From the NCBI RefSeq assembly GCF_900143075.1, contig NZ_FRCY01000006.1, positions 1-40,829 of the forward strand: a DNA stretch of 40,829 bases. Direction: 5' to 3'. The position numbers were made by a program, and so were the translations under genes. This DNA comes from Cyclobacterium lianum (GTDB lineage: Bacteria > Bacteroidota > Bacteroidia > Cytophagales > Cyclobacteriaceae). This document shows, in pieces, positions 25,160-34,563 of this stretch. A model generated the notes under the pieces. The model made no database searches. It was given only the letters and a program-made list of their open reading frames with translations, and had not been told where the DNA came from. The first letter of the stretch is position 1. Every line of letters begins with the position of its first letter.

Positions 25160-25912
25160 CTATTTAAAAATAAACTCAAATGGCTTAAACAGGTACTTGG
25201 AATAGATCATGGCGTAGTTCGTGTAGACATCGTTTTCCTTGCAAGCGCGGTAGATTTCCTTATTTAGGGTAATCAGACTTTGGATGCCTCGGGTACTCAA
25301 TCCACCCATGCGCATTTTGGTGGTGGTGATGGGCAGGTACTTCCAGCGCAAGCCTCCTTTTAGCAAGAATCGGATCAGCAGTTCGTAATCCGCCGCGATT
25401 TTGTAATCCGTCTTGTAGTACCCCAACTTCTCAAACCATTCCCGGCGCACAAAAAAAGAAGGATGTGGCGGCATATAGCCCCAGGCAAATTTAGATGGTT
25501 TCCAATTTTTAGCGGAATATCTTCGCACCACCTGATTCAGGTCGTCTTCCTTTACAAAAACAATATCTCCTATTACGGCATCCAAATTAGGATCATCTTG
25601 AAAAGCGGATCCAACCTTGGTCAGTACCTGATTATTATAAAAAACATCGTCGGAATTCAAAACCCCAACAACATCCCCGGTAGCCATGCGAATGCCTTTA
25701 TTCATGGCATCGTAAAGCCCACTGTCTTGTTCACTAAGGAAGGATAGTGAGCTTAAATCAAAGGATTTTATAATAGAAATCGTATTATCTGTTGATTTAC
25801 CATCCACTACAAAGTGATGTTTAGAGTGAAAAGATTGAGAGCTTACTGAATATACGGTATCGGCAATGGTCTCCTCTACATTAAACGAAACAGTGACAAC
25901 ATCAATCCTCAT
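25160..25912 (-). CDS. family 2 glycosyltransferase (GT-A fold)
   Basis: A 250-residue GT2 enzyme. MRIDVVTVSFNVEETIADTV is the nucleotide-binding start, HFVVDGKSTDNTI the first acidic motif, EQDSGLYDAMNKGI follows, and GVLNSDDVFYN contains the metal-binding DxD-like Asp-Asp. The C-terminal WGYMPPHPSFFVRREWFEKL and KIAADYELLIRFLLK match WcaA-type transferases. It transfers a sugar from a nucleotide donor to the growing lipid-linked repeat unit. It is last in the polysaccharide operon, four bases after the preceding gene. A broken relative lies at 18600. Confidence 0.93.
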   Translation of the reverse strand: MRIDVVTVSFNVEETIADTVYSVSSQSFHSKHHFVVDGKSTDNTISIIKSFDLSSLSFLSEQDSGLYDAMNKGIRMATGDVVGVLNSDDVFYNNQVLTKVGSAFQDDPNLDAVIGDIVFVKEDDLNQVVRRYSAKNWKPSKFAWGYMPPHPSFFVRREWFEKLGYYKTDYKIAADYELLIRFLLKGGLRWKYLPITTTKMRMGGLSTRGIQSLITLNKEIYRACKENDVYTNYAMIYSKYLFKPFEFIFK

Positions 25913-25916
25913 ACCC

Positions 25917-26975
25917 TCAGTCTTCGTAAAATTGTTTTTTATCCAATAGCTTAATTTGTTCGTGCGCTTTTAATAAGTGGCTGACACTTAAAGAATCAAA
26001 AAACATTTTAATACCTTCATCATTCGGTTCAATACACCAACCTAGTTTAACCTCCTGAACTCGCTGAGCAACGTAGGTACCCTTAGACACAACAATCGGA
26101 ATATTAAAAAAACCAGATTCGTAGAATTTATTAGGCATAGCTACTTTTTCATTATCTAGAGAGTTATCATAAGCAACAAAATTAATGTTATTTTGAGAAT
26201 AAATTTTCTCAAGATGGTCAGGATTTTTAAAAGGGCCAAAAAAATAAATATTTGGATATTTTTCAGAATGCTTCTTAATAAAATTTACTACATCTTCATA
26301 ACCATCACCGTAAAACCTCAATTCTTTTTCAGGATTATTCTTAAAATAATTAATTAAAATCTTTATAATATCAGTATACCTAAAGGCTCCAACATAAGCT
26401 ACACGTACAACATCACTTTTTAATTTTAGTATTGGTTGTACTTTATTAAAAGAACGAAATCTATTTTCTTTAATCAAAACCCTCTGCAATGGAAGATGCG
26501 AATAGTAGGATTCATAAAAGCCGGTTGAAGTAAACACAACTTTATATGATAAATTTGCTAAAAAATAATCAAGTTTACTAAAAAAAAATTTAAAAGGTCT
26601 CGAAAAATAAAGCCAGGAAATATCACTAATCTCATAAATCACTTTTGAATTATTAGAAAAAAAAACCAGCAAACGGGAATCTAACCCAAAACAATAGATA
26701 TTATTAAACTTTTTAAACTGAAAATTTAAAAGAAATAAGAAATAAAAATAATATACAACACGGAAAAAAAAATTTCTATTAGGAATAGATTTCAGTTTAA
26801 GAATTTCAATTGAAGAGTAATTAGCAAACAAAGACGAATTAATATCTCTATAGAATGACCTAGAAAAACCTAGAATATAAACTTTGTTATAAATTTCAGT
26901 CAATTCTATAATTCTTTTAATTACCCGAGGTTGTTCTATAGATTGAACTAACACTAAAATTTCCGATTCCTTCAT
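25917..26975 (-). CDS. GT-B type glycosyltransferase (GT4-like)
   Basis: A 352-residue protein. The N-terminal half is poorly conserved. The C-terminal half has VRVAYVGAFRYTDI, ELRFYGDGYEDVVNFIKKHS, IYFFGPFKN, and NKFYESGFFNIPIVVSKGTY, the last in the place of the GT4 donor-binding E-x7-E region. It probably adds one sugar of the repeat unit at the inner membrane. The gene is very AT-rich (7 G or C among the 60 bases 26701-26760), unlike wzc. It follows the sulfotransferase by 36 bases. Confidence 0.85.
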   Translation of the reverse strand: MKESEILVLVQSIEQPRVIKRIIELTEIYNKVYILGFSRSFYRDINSSLFANYSSIEILKLKSIPNRNFFFRVVYYFYFLFLLNFQFKKFNNIYCFGLDSRLLVFFSNNSKVIYEISDISWLYFSRPFKFFFSKLDYFLANLSYKVVFTSTGFYESYYSHLPLQRVLIKENRFRSFNKVQPILKLKSDVVRVAYVGAFRYTDIIKILINYFKNNPEKELRFYGDGYEDVVNFIKKHSEKYPNIYFFGPFKNPDHLEKIYSQNNINFVAYDNSLDNEKVAMPNKFYESGFFNIPIVVSKGTYVAQRVQEVKLGWCIEPNDEGIKMFFDSLSVSHLLKAHEQIKLLDKKQFYED

Positions 26976-27011
26976 AAAACTATAAAAAACTCAAACAAAT
27001 AAAGAACATCC

Positions 27012-27881
27012 CTAAATATACCCAAAATCCTTTAATATATCAAAATATTTATTATTAATCTTATTAATTGTAGATTCTTTTAATTTAATTTTATAATCTC
27101 CAGAAATACCTTTCCGTTTCTGCTTATTTTTATTTTCACTAGATTTCTGAGATAATTGATTATCTATAATATTTTTTCTAGTTTTCTCACAGAATTTATA
27201 TCCAGTTTTCATTTCAAGTTGAAAAATCCATGAATTAAAATCACAAACCATTTCTTCATACTTCAATATTTTAACCGATGGATATTTATCTAATAAAAAT
27301 TTTTTATAATTAAGATACCTATTAAATACATTATCGCATTCCTCTAGGACATATTCATCGATAGATAAAGCTAACGCCCTTTCTCGTTTTTTAATAAAAA
27401 ACTCTCTCTTGGAACTTGAAAATGGAGGAATCTCGTGGCTAAAAGCCATAGAATAATATGAAGAAACAAGAATATCTCTAGGATCTCTAACAGTCAAAAG
27501 AATATTAAATCCACTCAAATCAACACCATTTAACATTCCACCAAAAGCACTATACATAAATCCCTGGGATTTGAAAACATCCTTATATTTAGACATTTGA
27601 CTAACACTTAAATGATCAAAAAAAGGAATCTGGGTATAAAAAGAATAATCATTTAAATTAATAGGGACTAAATTATTTTCACTAGCTAACCTATTAAGAA
27701 TAGACTTGATAAATTGAGATGCAGTTTTATTCAATGTAAAGTGAATCAATGATTGATTCTCGGAAAAATTAATATATTTTCCTTTAACGAGCCTAATTTC
27801 ATTTCTAAATTTAATATTGATAATAAGTTTATTAAAAAATGGAAATTTAATAAATTTTTTAGCTATACTTCTGAAAATCAT
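27012..27881 (-). CDS. sulfotransferase-family protein of the polysaccharide locus
   Basis: A 289-residue protein with the two PAPS-binding elements of sulfotransferases. HFTLNKTASQFIKSI (about 46-60) fills the place of the 5'-phosphosulfate loop, and LLTVRDPRDILVSSYYS the 3'-phosphate motif with Arg and Ser. KYEEMVCDF and a C-terminal KRKGISGDYK segment also fit. It would transfer sulfate from PAPS to a sugar hydroxyl, making the polymer anionic. The gene is AT-rich and is separated from wzy by 340 AT-rich bases, so it may have its own promoter. Confidence 0.85.
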   Translation of the reverse strand: MIFRSIAKKFIKFPFFNKLIINIKFRNEIRLVKGKYINFSENQSLIHFTLNKTASQFIKSILNRLASENNLVPINLNDYSFYTQIPFFDHLSVSQMSKYKDVFKSQGFMYSAFGGMLNGVDLSGFNILLTVRDPRDILVSSYYSMAFSHEIPPFSSSKREFFIKKRERALALSIDEYVLEECDNVFNRYLNYKKFLLDKYPSVKILKYEEMVCDFNSWIFQLEMKTGYKFCEKTRKNIIDNQLSQKSSENKNKQKRKGISGDYKIKLKESTINKINNKYFDILKDFGYI

Positions 27882-28221
27882 AATTAAATGTATTTATATT
27901 AAATAATATAAGATGGTCAATAAGATCATAATTAATTTTAAAGGAAATTTAAAAAAAATAAGAACAATAACAATAAATATATTGACTTAGGTATCTGATA
28001 ATTAATCAAATTTTAATTGATTATCAATTGGTTAGAAACTTCCGCTTATTGAAATAATTTAAGAATTTGGTCTTTTGAAATTATTTTCGGAAATAAAATC
28101 TCTTTTAAAACTACTAAACCAAGAATGAACTATTGATTAGGTACCTAATAAAATAAATATAATTAAATTCAAATAATTTCTCTTAAAAAAGATAAACTTA
28201 AATAAAAACGAATTCAATTTT
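27882..28221. other. AT-rich intergenic region inside the polysaccharide operon
   Basis: No gene is seen. The palindrome AATTGAT-T-ATCAATT lies at 28015-28029, and two similar phrases (TTAGGTATCTGATAATTAA at 27987, TTAGGTACCTAATAAAATAA at 28137) are about 150 bases apart. It may hold a secondary promoter for the sulfotransferase and downstream genes, or be a scar of cassette joining. Confidence 0.4.
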
Positions 28222-29430
28222 TTAAAAATTTTTAGTATATCTATTTACTGCAAACACTAATGCTAAAGAAAACCAAAACCAACTGGAATTATAAAACGTT
28301 CCACTGAATAATCCTTTTATGGTACTTTGAAAAAAAATAAAAGTTACCCAAGAATATTGAGGACTAAATTTAATAAGACTTAACGAATTTGAAATACCAG
28401 AGTAAATTAAAATGAAAATTGGAACGAAACCAATTACACCAAGGGATTGTAAAACTTCTAATATAATATTATGAGGATAGTAACCAGAAAATCCATTAAC
28501 TCCAAGTTTATCACCAAAAAAAGGATTATTAATAAATTGATGAAATGAATTTTCCCACATTCCTAGTCTCATTGTCGAATTATTACCCTGTTCAATATCA
28601 TTTGATAAATTGAAAAACCGATCAAATATATTACTTCCAAAATATTCTGACAAATAGATTAACGCATAAAAAGAAAAGAATATAAAAATTAACCCAAGAA
28701 AAAACCTTTTTATATTTACTTTAACTAATAAAACAACAAGAAAAGGAATGAATAAGGCAATTAAAGAACCACGCGAAGCCCCCAGAAAAAATGGAACAAT
28801 TGAAAGCAAAATTGCAGCAAACCCAACTATATATTCCAAAATAGACCTTTTATTATAAATAAAATAAATAATAACTACTCCAATAATCAAGGTTGAAGAA
28901 TATGATAGAGATAAGGGCGAAACAACATCTTCTCCTACTGTCTTACTAGATAATCTTCCAACTTCACCTATGAAATTACTGTAGAAGATAAGTGACAGAA
29001 TTGAAAATAAAATACCTGAAGTGATAATCGATTTAATAATAATGTTAATAAGCCTTTCACTAAAAGGAATGGTACTAATTGAAACAAAAGGGATAAAGGA
29101 AAAAAAAAGAAAATAAAAAAAAACTTCAACGGATGATAAATAATAAATTGAGTCGTTATAATTATCAACAGCGACTCGAACGAAAAAAATAAAAGATAAT
29201 ATAAGAAAAATTTTGGTGTAGTAACCTATTTTAAATGATTTAAAATTTAAAATTAATAAAAAAAGAAAAGAAAAAATAATGATAAGTCTAACAGGAACTG
29301 TAACATATCTTGAAAAATCTGACAACCCAAAATTAATAGCTAAAAGTAAAATAGCGTAGTAACCCAAAAACGTCAGGAACACTATTTGGAATAAAAGCAA
29401 AGAATTAAAATAAGGTACTCTAATCTTCAT
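28222..29430 (-). CDS. O-antigen/EPS polymerase (Wzy-like membrane protein)
   Basis: A 402-residue integral membrane protein with about ten to twelve hydrophobic segments and a large loop around residues 265-315 (SNIFDRFFNLSNDIEQGNNS, TMRLGMWENSFHQFINNPFF), as in the O-antigen ligase/Wzy superfamily. The GxNGFSGYYPHNIILEVL segment after the loop is typical of that family. It should join flipped repeat units at the periplasmic face of the inner membrane. Being AT-rich and little conserved is normal for Wzy. It starts 35 bases after the GT4-like gene. Confidence 0.87.
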   Translation of the reverse strand: MKIRVPYFNSLLLFQIVFLTFLGYYAILLLAINFGLSDFSRYVTVPVRLIIIFSFLFLLILNFKSFKIGYYTKIFLILSFIFFVRVAVDNYNDSIYYLSSVEVFFYFLFFSFIPFVSISTIPFSERLINIIIKSIITSGILFSILSLIFYSNFIGEVGRLSSKTVGEDVVSPLSLSYSSTLIIGVVIIYFIYNKRSILEYIVGFAAILLSIVPFFLGASRGSLIALFIPFLVVLLVKVNIKRFFLGLIFIFFSFYALIYLSEYFGSNIFDRFFNLSNDIEQGNNSTMRLGMWENSFHQFINNPFFGDKLGVNGFSGYYPHNIILEVLQSLGVIGFVPIFILIYSGISNSLSLIKFSPQYSWVTFIFFQSTIKGLFSGTFYNSSWFWFSLALVFAVNRYTKNF

Positions 29431-29465
29431 AAATTAGATAACTACAAATAGTGTATTCTTCAAAT

Positions 29466-30617
29466 TTAAATACCTAAAATTATTTTTGAGAAAGAACAAG
29501 GAGAATGAGATTTAACAAATTCCATTTGCCGACTAGTCTTAGTAAAAGGTGTGTCTAAAACACCAATAATCGCTTGGCTGATACATTTTGGGGAATTTTC
29601 TTTAATGGTAAATCCAAGATCGTAGGTTTTTACTAATTCACCAAGTAAACCCAATGAAGGACTGATGACTGGCTTTTTTGATGCTGCAGCATGCCCAATA
29701 ATTCCACTAGATGATTCGGGATTTTTGTAAGGAACAAGAACAGAAGAACACTGTAGAAATAGACTTTTCATCTTCTCATTAGAAACAAAGTCATTTTCAA
29801 AAAAGCAAACTGAACTAATATTAAGTTCTTCAATCATTTTATTAATCCTATTTTCAATTTCAGAATTAACTTTACCAACTAAAAGAACAAAAATTTTATT
29901 TCGAACCTCAATTGGCAATAATTCAACAGATTTAAGTATATCAAATGTTCCTTTCCTTTCACCTAGAGAACCTATATGTAAGAATACGGCTTTGCCTTTA
30001 TCAATGTTGTATTGCTTATACATATCAAAACCCTTTAAAGGCAATATTTCAGGGATCGGGTCAGGTAAAACCTTAAAAATTGATGTTCGAAATTGTAAAT
30101 TTAGATAATTTACTGTTACATCATCATTTAATATGAAAATTTCTTTGATTTTTTTATTAATAGTTACTAAAAAGGTTTGTAGATATTTTCTATAATACAT
30201 AATAGGATTTCTACTTTTTGAAGTTCGCGAAAACTGTTTAAACAAAATCCCACTAATCCCATATGAAGACCTAAAAATACTTAAAGAAAATTGAAAAGAA
30301 TTTAAGGACAGGAGAATAGCATGCTCCACTTTATATAATAATGCATATTTATTCATTATTCGATACAGTCTAAGTGACTTCTTTAAAATGTTACCATTAC
30401 AAGAACTATCAAACTCTTTTTGAGATACTTCAACCCAATTTATATTTTTGTTCGTTACTGATTTTTCTTTAATATATGGGAATTCATTTAAAAAGATCGG
30501 ATGGACTACAAAAAAAAATTCGTTAGTGGTGTCCTTTTCAACTATATAATCAACCAAATGATTAATATATTCAGAATGATGACCAGTGATAAAAATATCA
30601 AATAATAAAATTCTCAT
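29466..30617 (-). CDS. GT4-like glycosyltransferase
   Basis: A 383-residue GT-B enzyme. MRILLFDIFITGHHSEYINH contains the glycine/His acceptor-side start. VFLHIGSLGERKGTFDILKS is the donor-domain opening of GT4 enzymes, FENDFVSNEKMKSLFLQCSS follows, and PYKNPESSSGIIGHAAASKK PV carries the E-x7 motif region (SSGIIGHAAA). It adds a sugar of the repeat unit. AT-rich, as are its neighbours. Confidence 0.9.
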   Translation of the reverse strand: MRILLFDIFITGHHSEYINHLVDYIVEKDTTNEFFFVVHPIFLNEFPYIKEKSVTNKNINWVEVSQKEFDSSCNGNILKKSLRLYRIMNKYALLYKVEHAILLSLNSFQFSLSIFRSSYGISGILFKQFSRTSKSRNPIMYYRKYLQTFLVTINKKIKEIFILNDDVTVNYLNLQFRTSIFKVLPDPIPEILPLKGFDMYKQYNIDKGKAVFLHIGSLGERKGTFDILKSVELLPIEVRNKIFVLLVGKVNSEIENRINKMIEELNISSVCFFENDFVSNEKMKSLFLQCSSVLVPYKNPESSSGIIGHAAASKKPVISPSLGLLGELVKTYDLGFTIKENSPKCISQAIIGVLDTPFTKTSRQMEFVKSHSPCSFSKIILGI

Positions 30618-30678
30618 AAATTGTGCTTTACAATTAACTACCTATAATACTAGCTAAATTATTTTGAAAAAAGATCTT

Positions 30679-31620
30679 TTATAACACCCTTATGTTCTTT
30701 AGATTAAGAAAAAGGATTATTAGCCATCTTGGAAAATAAAAAAAGATTAATGATTTTTTAGAAAGAAAATTTGTATCAATCAATTTACGAATCATTTTAA
30801 CTTTATTCATATAGAGTCTTTCCTTTTCATATTTCCAAAGTAGATATACAGCCATGTTATTTACAAAATAAATTACATTAGAATTTTTTGACTTGGATAG
30901 TAGACCAAAAAGAATTTGGCTAGCCCAATGTTTGTCGATGGGTGGTCTTTTTCCGGTTAACCTATTTTCTTCGTCAACATCACAATTATAAAATGAAAGT
31001 GGTTTATTTATATAGACAATCTCAGATTGTGTAGAAACTCTTGAAAAAAAGTCATAGTCTTCATAATAATATATTCGTTCGTCAAAGTCTCCTACCTCAA
31101 GGATTGCCTTTTTATCTACAACACAACAGGATGTATGGAAGGGTAGTTCGTAGCTGTGATAATTTTTAAAAAAATTAAATAAATTAAATACTACGGTATT
31201 ATTTGTTCTTGCGAGCGTCGGAGAACTCTTTACTGTTTTTACACCTCCATTTTCAACCCGATAATAAGATGAAAAATACAAGCATCTATTAGGATACTTA
31301 CCAATTAATTCTGAAATCTCTTCCAAATAAGTGGGCGCCCAATAGTCGTCCGCATCAAGGAATGCCAGGTAGTCGTATTTAGCCGATTGAATACCGACAT
31401 TTCTCGCACTGGAGACGCCACCGTTGTCTTTCGAAATAACACGTATCCGCTTATCGGAAAATGCGGTTACTATAGCAAGGCTTTGATCGACGGAACCATC
31501 GTCTACCACAATACACTCGTAATTTCCTTGAGTCTGGTTTATGACACTCTCTAAACAACGTCCAATATAGTCCTCTTTATTGTACAAAGGGATAATTATG
31601 GAAAAATACAGCTCTTTCAA
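30679..31620 (-). CDS. family 2 glycosyltransferase
   Basis: A 313-residue GT2 protein with YFSIIIPLYNKEDYIGRCLE, CIVVDDGSVDQSL, SKDNGGVSSARNVGI, and FLDADDYWAPTYLE, which carries the DxD metal motif (about residues 90-92). A C-terminal hydrophobic stretch (SLIFFYFPRWLIILFLNL) may attach it to the inner membrane. It transfers one sugar to the lipid-linked repeat unit. It starts seven bases after the pyruvyl-transferase gene ends. The base composition becomes more AT-rich towards its 3' end. Confidence 0.93.
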   Translation of the reverse strand: MKELYFSIIIPLYNKEDYIGRCLESVINQTQGNYECIVVDDGSVDQSLAIVTAFSDKRIRVISKDNGGVSSARNVGIQSAKYDYLAFLDADDYWAPTYLEEISELIGKYPNRCLYFSSYYRVENGGVKTVKSSPTLARTNNTVVFNLFNFFKNYHSYELPFHTSCCVVDKKAILEVGDFDERIYYYEDYDFFSRVSTQSEIVYINKPLSFYNCDVDEENRLTGKRPPIDKHWASQILFGLLSKSKNSNVIYFVNNMAVYLLWKYEKERLYMNKVKMIRKLIDTNFLSKKSLIFFYFPRWLIILFLNLKNIRVL

Positions 31621-31627
31621 CTAACGT

Positions 31628-32725
31628 TCATTTTAATGCGCGACTTAGAAAGGTTTTTCCAACGTCTCCCATGCTGATAATTCTTTCATCAACGAATGAC
31701 CAATCGATAGTCATTAAAGACGCTTCAGTGGTAGATGCGATGGTTGTCCCATCTACAGCGAGCTGATTCAGTTCCAGTCGTTTCAACAGCGACAATATTC
31801 GTTCATCTCGATTAAATCCTTTACCCCACTTAAGGAATAAAAACGGCGTGTGCGTAAAAAGAGCAAACAATACCGCATGATAGGAGTCCGTTATCAATAA
31901 CTTGCTTTTAGAAATCGCACGAATCCAATCGAATGGACTAAAGTTGATACCCTTCATATCTAGTTTTTCCAAATCCGAAAATGAATCCAGACTACAGGCA
32001 AGTGATTCTAAAATTACCCCTCTCTCCTGGTTACCCTTGGCCAAAATAAATTTTGATACCTTTTTCCGTTTGTTTTCAGCATTCAAATTAAGGTGCTCTT
32101 TCCAATTAATCAAAAATGTCGGGTCGGGAGTCCATTCCGCCTTAGCTAAACCGATCCGCGTTAAGTAGAAAACCAGACTATCTTCCCTCGCCCCTAGCTG
32201 GTCAAATTTACTCAGAGAATCAAGCGCTACGGCCTGCATGTCATTGGAAAATACCTCTCCACCCGAACTTGCTGCATAAGAAATTCTTTTGATAATTTCA
32301 TGGCCAAAATTCAAGAAATAAACAGGCATGTCGCATTCTAAAACAATTTTGGGACTCCAAATCTGATCGCTTCCGACGATATACATATCGGCTTCCGGTG
32401 GTGTTTTTTTCAATTGCTTCAGTGAATGATAGGTTCCTGTAGTCTGTGGTAAATATTCGTTTTGGAATTTTTTAAATATTTTCTCTTTTTGAAAATCGGA
32501 TTTGAGCTCAACAAGATTTCTTTTGAATTTTGAATAGGGCGACCCAGGGCTTTTCCCGATGATACTAATAACAAACAAAAGTAGTTTACTATATTTTTGT
32601 TTACGTTTATAGTTTATAAACGAAACATCGTGCCCCTTTGAAGAAAGGAACGCTTTTAACGCATAAGCCTGGAGGTTTGCACCATAATTTAACTCAGCGT
32701 GAAATGTGAGAATCTTAATCTTCAT
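31628..32725 (-). CDS. polysaccharide pyruvyl transferase family protein
   Basis: A 365-residue protein of the CsaB/WcaK family. ILTFHAELNYGANLQAYALK is the characteristic start (N-Y-G-A-x-L-Q), MYIVGSDQIWSP is the middle motif, and KLLITDSYHAVLFALFTHTP FL the C-terminal signature. Members add a pyruvate ketal to a sugar from phosphoenolpyruvate, giving an extra carboxylate. It lies between the MenD-like gene and GT2 in a tightly packed run. Confidence 0.92.
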   Translation of the reverse strand: MKIKILTFHAELNYGANLQAYALKAFLSSKGHDVSFINYKRKQKYSKLLLFVISIIGKSPGSPYSKFKRNLVELKSDFQKEKIFKKFQNEYLPQTTGTYHSLKQLKKTPPEADMYIVGSDQIWSPKIVLECDMPVYFLNFGHEIIKRISYAASSGGEVFSNDMQAVALDSLSKFDQLGAREDSLVFYLTRIGLAKAEWTPDPTFLINWKEHLNLNAENKRKKVSKFILAKGNQERGVILESLACSLDSFSDLEKLDMKGINFSPFDWIRAISKSKLLITDSYHAVLFALFTHTPFLFLKWGKGFNRDERILSLLKRLELNQLAVDGTTIASTTEASLMTIDWSFVDERIISMGDVGKTFLSRALK

Positions 32726-32774
32726 TTATCTTTTTTTTGTAACTTTCATGGCGGAATAAACATGATAAAATCAG

Positions 32775-34529
32775 TTAGGTTTTACCGAGACTTTTCCTTA
32801 ATGTTGCGATACCCTTTTTTCCCAATATTCCCTTTGCAGCGTCTTTTACAGCGGATTTTGCTCCAAAAACCGTGTCTTTGTGAATACTCATCATCATTTC
32901 TAAGGCTTTACTTTCTTCCTCACTATTTGTAAAGACCTCTAAAACTATTGGTCTTTCCGTAGGTTCTGCTTTTATAAACTCACTATGGACGCTTACAAAT
33001 TCTTCCTTTGAGGATGCAGACAAGTATTCAAAACCTAAATTCTCCGCATATTGCTTTACCAAAGTAGGAGACTGGTTCCCAAAATGTCCTGCAGCCGAAA
33101 TATACTCGTCGGCATAATCCTTGAAATGAGACGTGTGGTGCTTGTACTGTTTAAACTCAGTGCCTTTACCGTTATTTACCAATAATATGCGAACATTATT
33201 TCCAACGTGCCGATTTCCCAAAACATTCATGTCGTAAAAGAAAGCCAAATCTCCCACAACACAATAATAAATTCTATTCTTATTCGCCAATGATGCACCA
33301 ATTAAAGCCGATAGGCAACCATCGATCCCAAACCCGCCGACATTCGACATAGATCGCACTCCCTCTGGCAATTCAAATAAATTCCAGGACCTGAGGCTAT
33401 TTAATATTCCGAAATGAATTACTGAATTCTGTGGCATCTTAGGAGCCAGGATACTTGCAAGGTATATGTTAGAAAAAGGAAGATCAGGAATACTTTTTCT
33501 CACCGTGCTTAGGAAATTTTCGCAGGTAATAAAATAGGAATTGTCCGAGACACTATTAGTTGTGTATTTAGTAAAAAAAACGAATTCCTCCATTTCAAAG
33601 ACGGTGGTGAGCTTGCGAAAGGTGTCGCGAATCTCTCCATCCGGACTAACTCGCCATACCTCCGTTCCGGACAAAGAAATCGATGGATAATCTCCCGTCA
33701 CTTCTCCTATATGAATCATCAAGTCTGGTTTTAAAGGAACCCTGTTAAGGTACTGTTGTGAGCCGACCAATGAGAACAATAGTCGATTCTTCCCAAAATA
33801 TCCACTTGTGTGATCACAAAAAACTACTGCACCTGTAGACAAACAAAAATTTTCCAAAGCCTTTGTTTCTCGCTCGTCCCACTTTCTATGAGAACCAACA
33901 AAAACCGCAATCTTACCCCCAGGAAGCTTTGGAAGTTTATCCTCTGACAAAAACCGATTGATTTTGCGATAAGGCGGAAGTACATTGGTTGAATAGGTAC
34001 GCTGCGAACTGGTTTGTAAGTTAATATGAGCGGGCCCACCACCAGCACGGCTTAATTCAAGAATAGCTTTATTAACCGTAATCACACAATCCCACTCGTC
34101 CTCCGCGTCCTTAATAATGGGTAGATTCAAACTAAGTCGTGCAACGTCATTTGGAATCACTGACCGGTCGATTACCTGCGCTACATGATGTCCGACCCTA
34201 GCTATTGGCTGAGAGGAAGTGATAGCTAATATGGGCAGTTTTCGGTAATAAGCCTCAGTTAGCCCAGGCCCATAGTTTCTGGACGCAGTAGCACCTGTAC
34301 AACTAATAACCACAGGTTCATTAGTCTCGGCCGCGAGACCACATGCAAGGTATGCAGCAGATCGCTCGTCTACTGAAGAATAAACTTCAAAGTATTTATC
34401 AAACTGGACACTGGCTACAAATGGAGAATTTGAGCTGCCAGGGGATGCTATAATCCGCTTAATTCCATGTTCTTTTAGTAACGAGAGTAGTACCTGAACA
34501 TTCTTCTCGTCTGTATACATTGTGCTCAT
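32775..34529 (-). CDS. MenD-like thiamine-diphosphate-dependent enzyme
   Basis: A 584-residue ThDP enzyme with the full three-domain layout. The N-terminal pyrimidine-binding domain contains IKRIIASPGSSNSPFVASV and VDERSAAYLACGLA (the activating Glu55), as in MenD. CTGATASRNYGPGLTEAYYR and VIDRSV follow. The C-terminal pyrophosphate-binding motif is GDLAFFYDMN (426-435) to NN (452-453). MenD makes the menaquinone precursor SEPHCHC, but no menaquinone genes are near. Here it is flanked by an SDR and a pyruvyl transferase in a polysaccharide operon, so I infer carboligation or decarboxylation of a 2-oxoacid onto a sugar or cyclitol. This remains a hypothesis. Confidence 0.85.
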   Translation of the reverse strand: MSTMYTDEKNVQVLLSLLKEHGIKRIIASPGSSNSPFVASVQFDKYFEVYSSVDERSAAYLACGLAAETNEPVVISCTGATASRNYGPGLTEAYYRKLPILAITSSQPIARVGHHVAQVIDRSVIPNDVARLSLNLPIIKDAEDEWDCVITVNKAILELSRAGGGPAHINLQTSSQRTYSTNVLPPYRKINRFLSEDKLPKLPGGKIAVFVGSHRKWDERETKALENFCLSTGAVVFCDHTSGYFGKNRLLFSLVGSQQYLNRVPLKPDLMIHIGEVTGDYPSISLSGTEVWRVSPDGEIRDTFRKLTTVFEMEEFVFFTKYTTNSVSDNSYFITCENFLSTVRKSIPDLPFSNIYLASILAPKMPQNSVIHFGILNSLRSWNLFELPEGVRSMSNVGGFGIDGCLSALIGASLANKNRIYYCVVGDLAFFYDMNVLGNRHVGNNVRILLVNNGKGTEFKQYKHHTSHFKDYADEYISAAGHFGNQSPTLVKQYAENLGFEYLSASSKEEFVSVHSEFIKAEPTERPIVLEVFTNSEEESKALEMMMSIHKDTVFGAKSAVKDAAKGILGKKGIATLRKSLGKT

Positions 34530-34563
34530 AGGGTAAAAATTTGGTAGATAAGATTGTTGTTAG

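Noticed and set aside
32775-34529. Genuine menaquinone MenD
   Set aside because: No menF, menB, menC or menE is adjacent and all neighbours are polysaccharide genes; only fold-level similarity is claimed.
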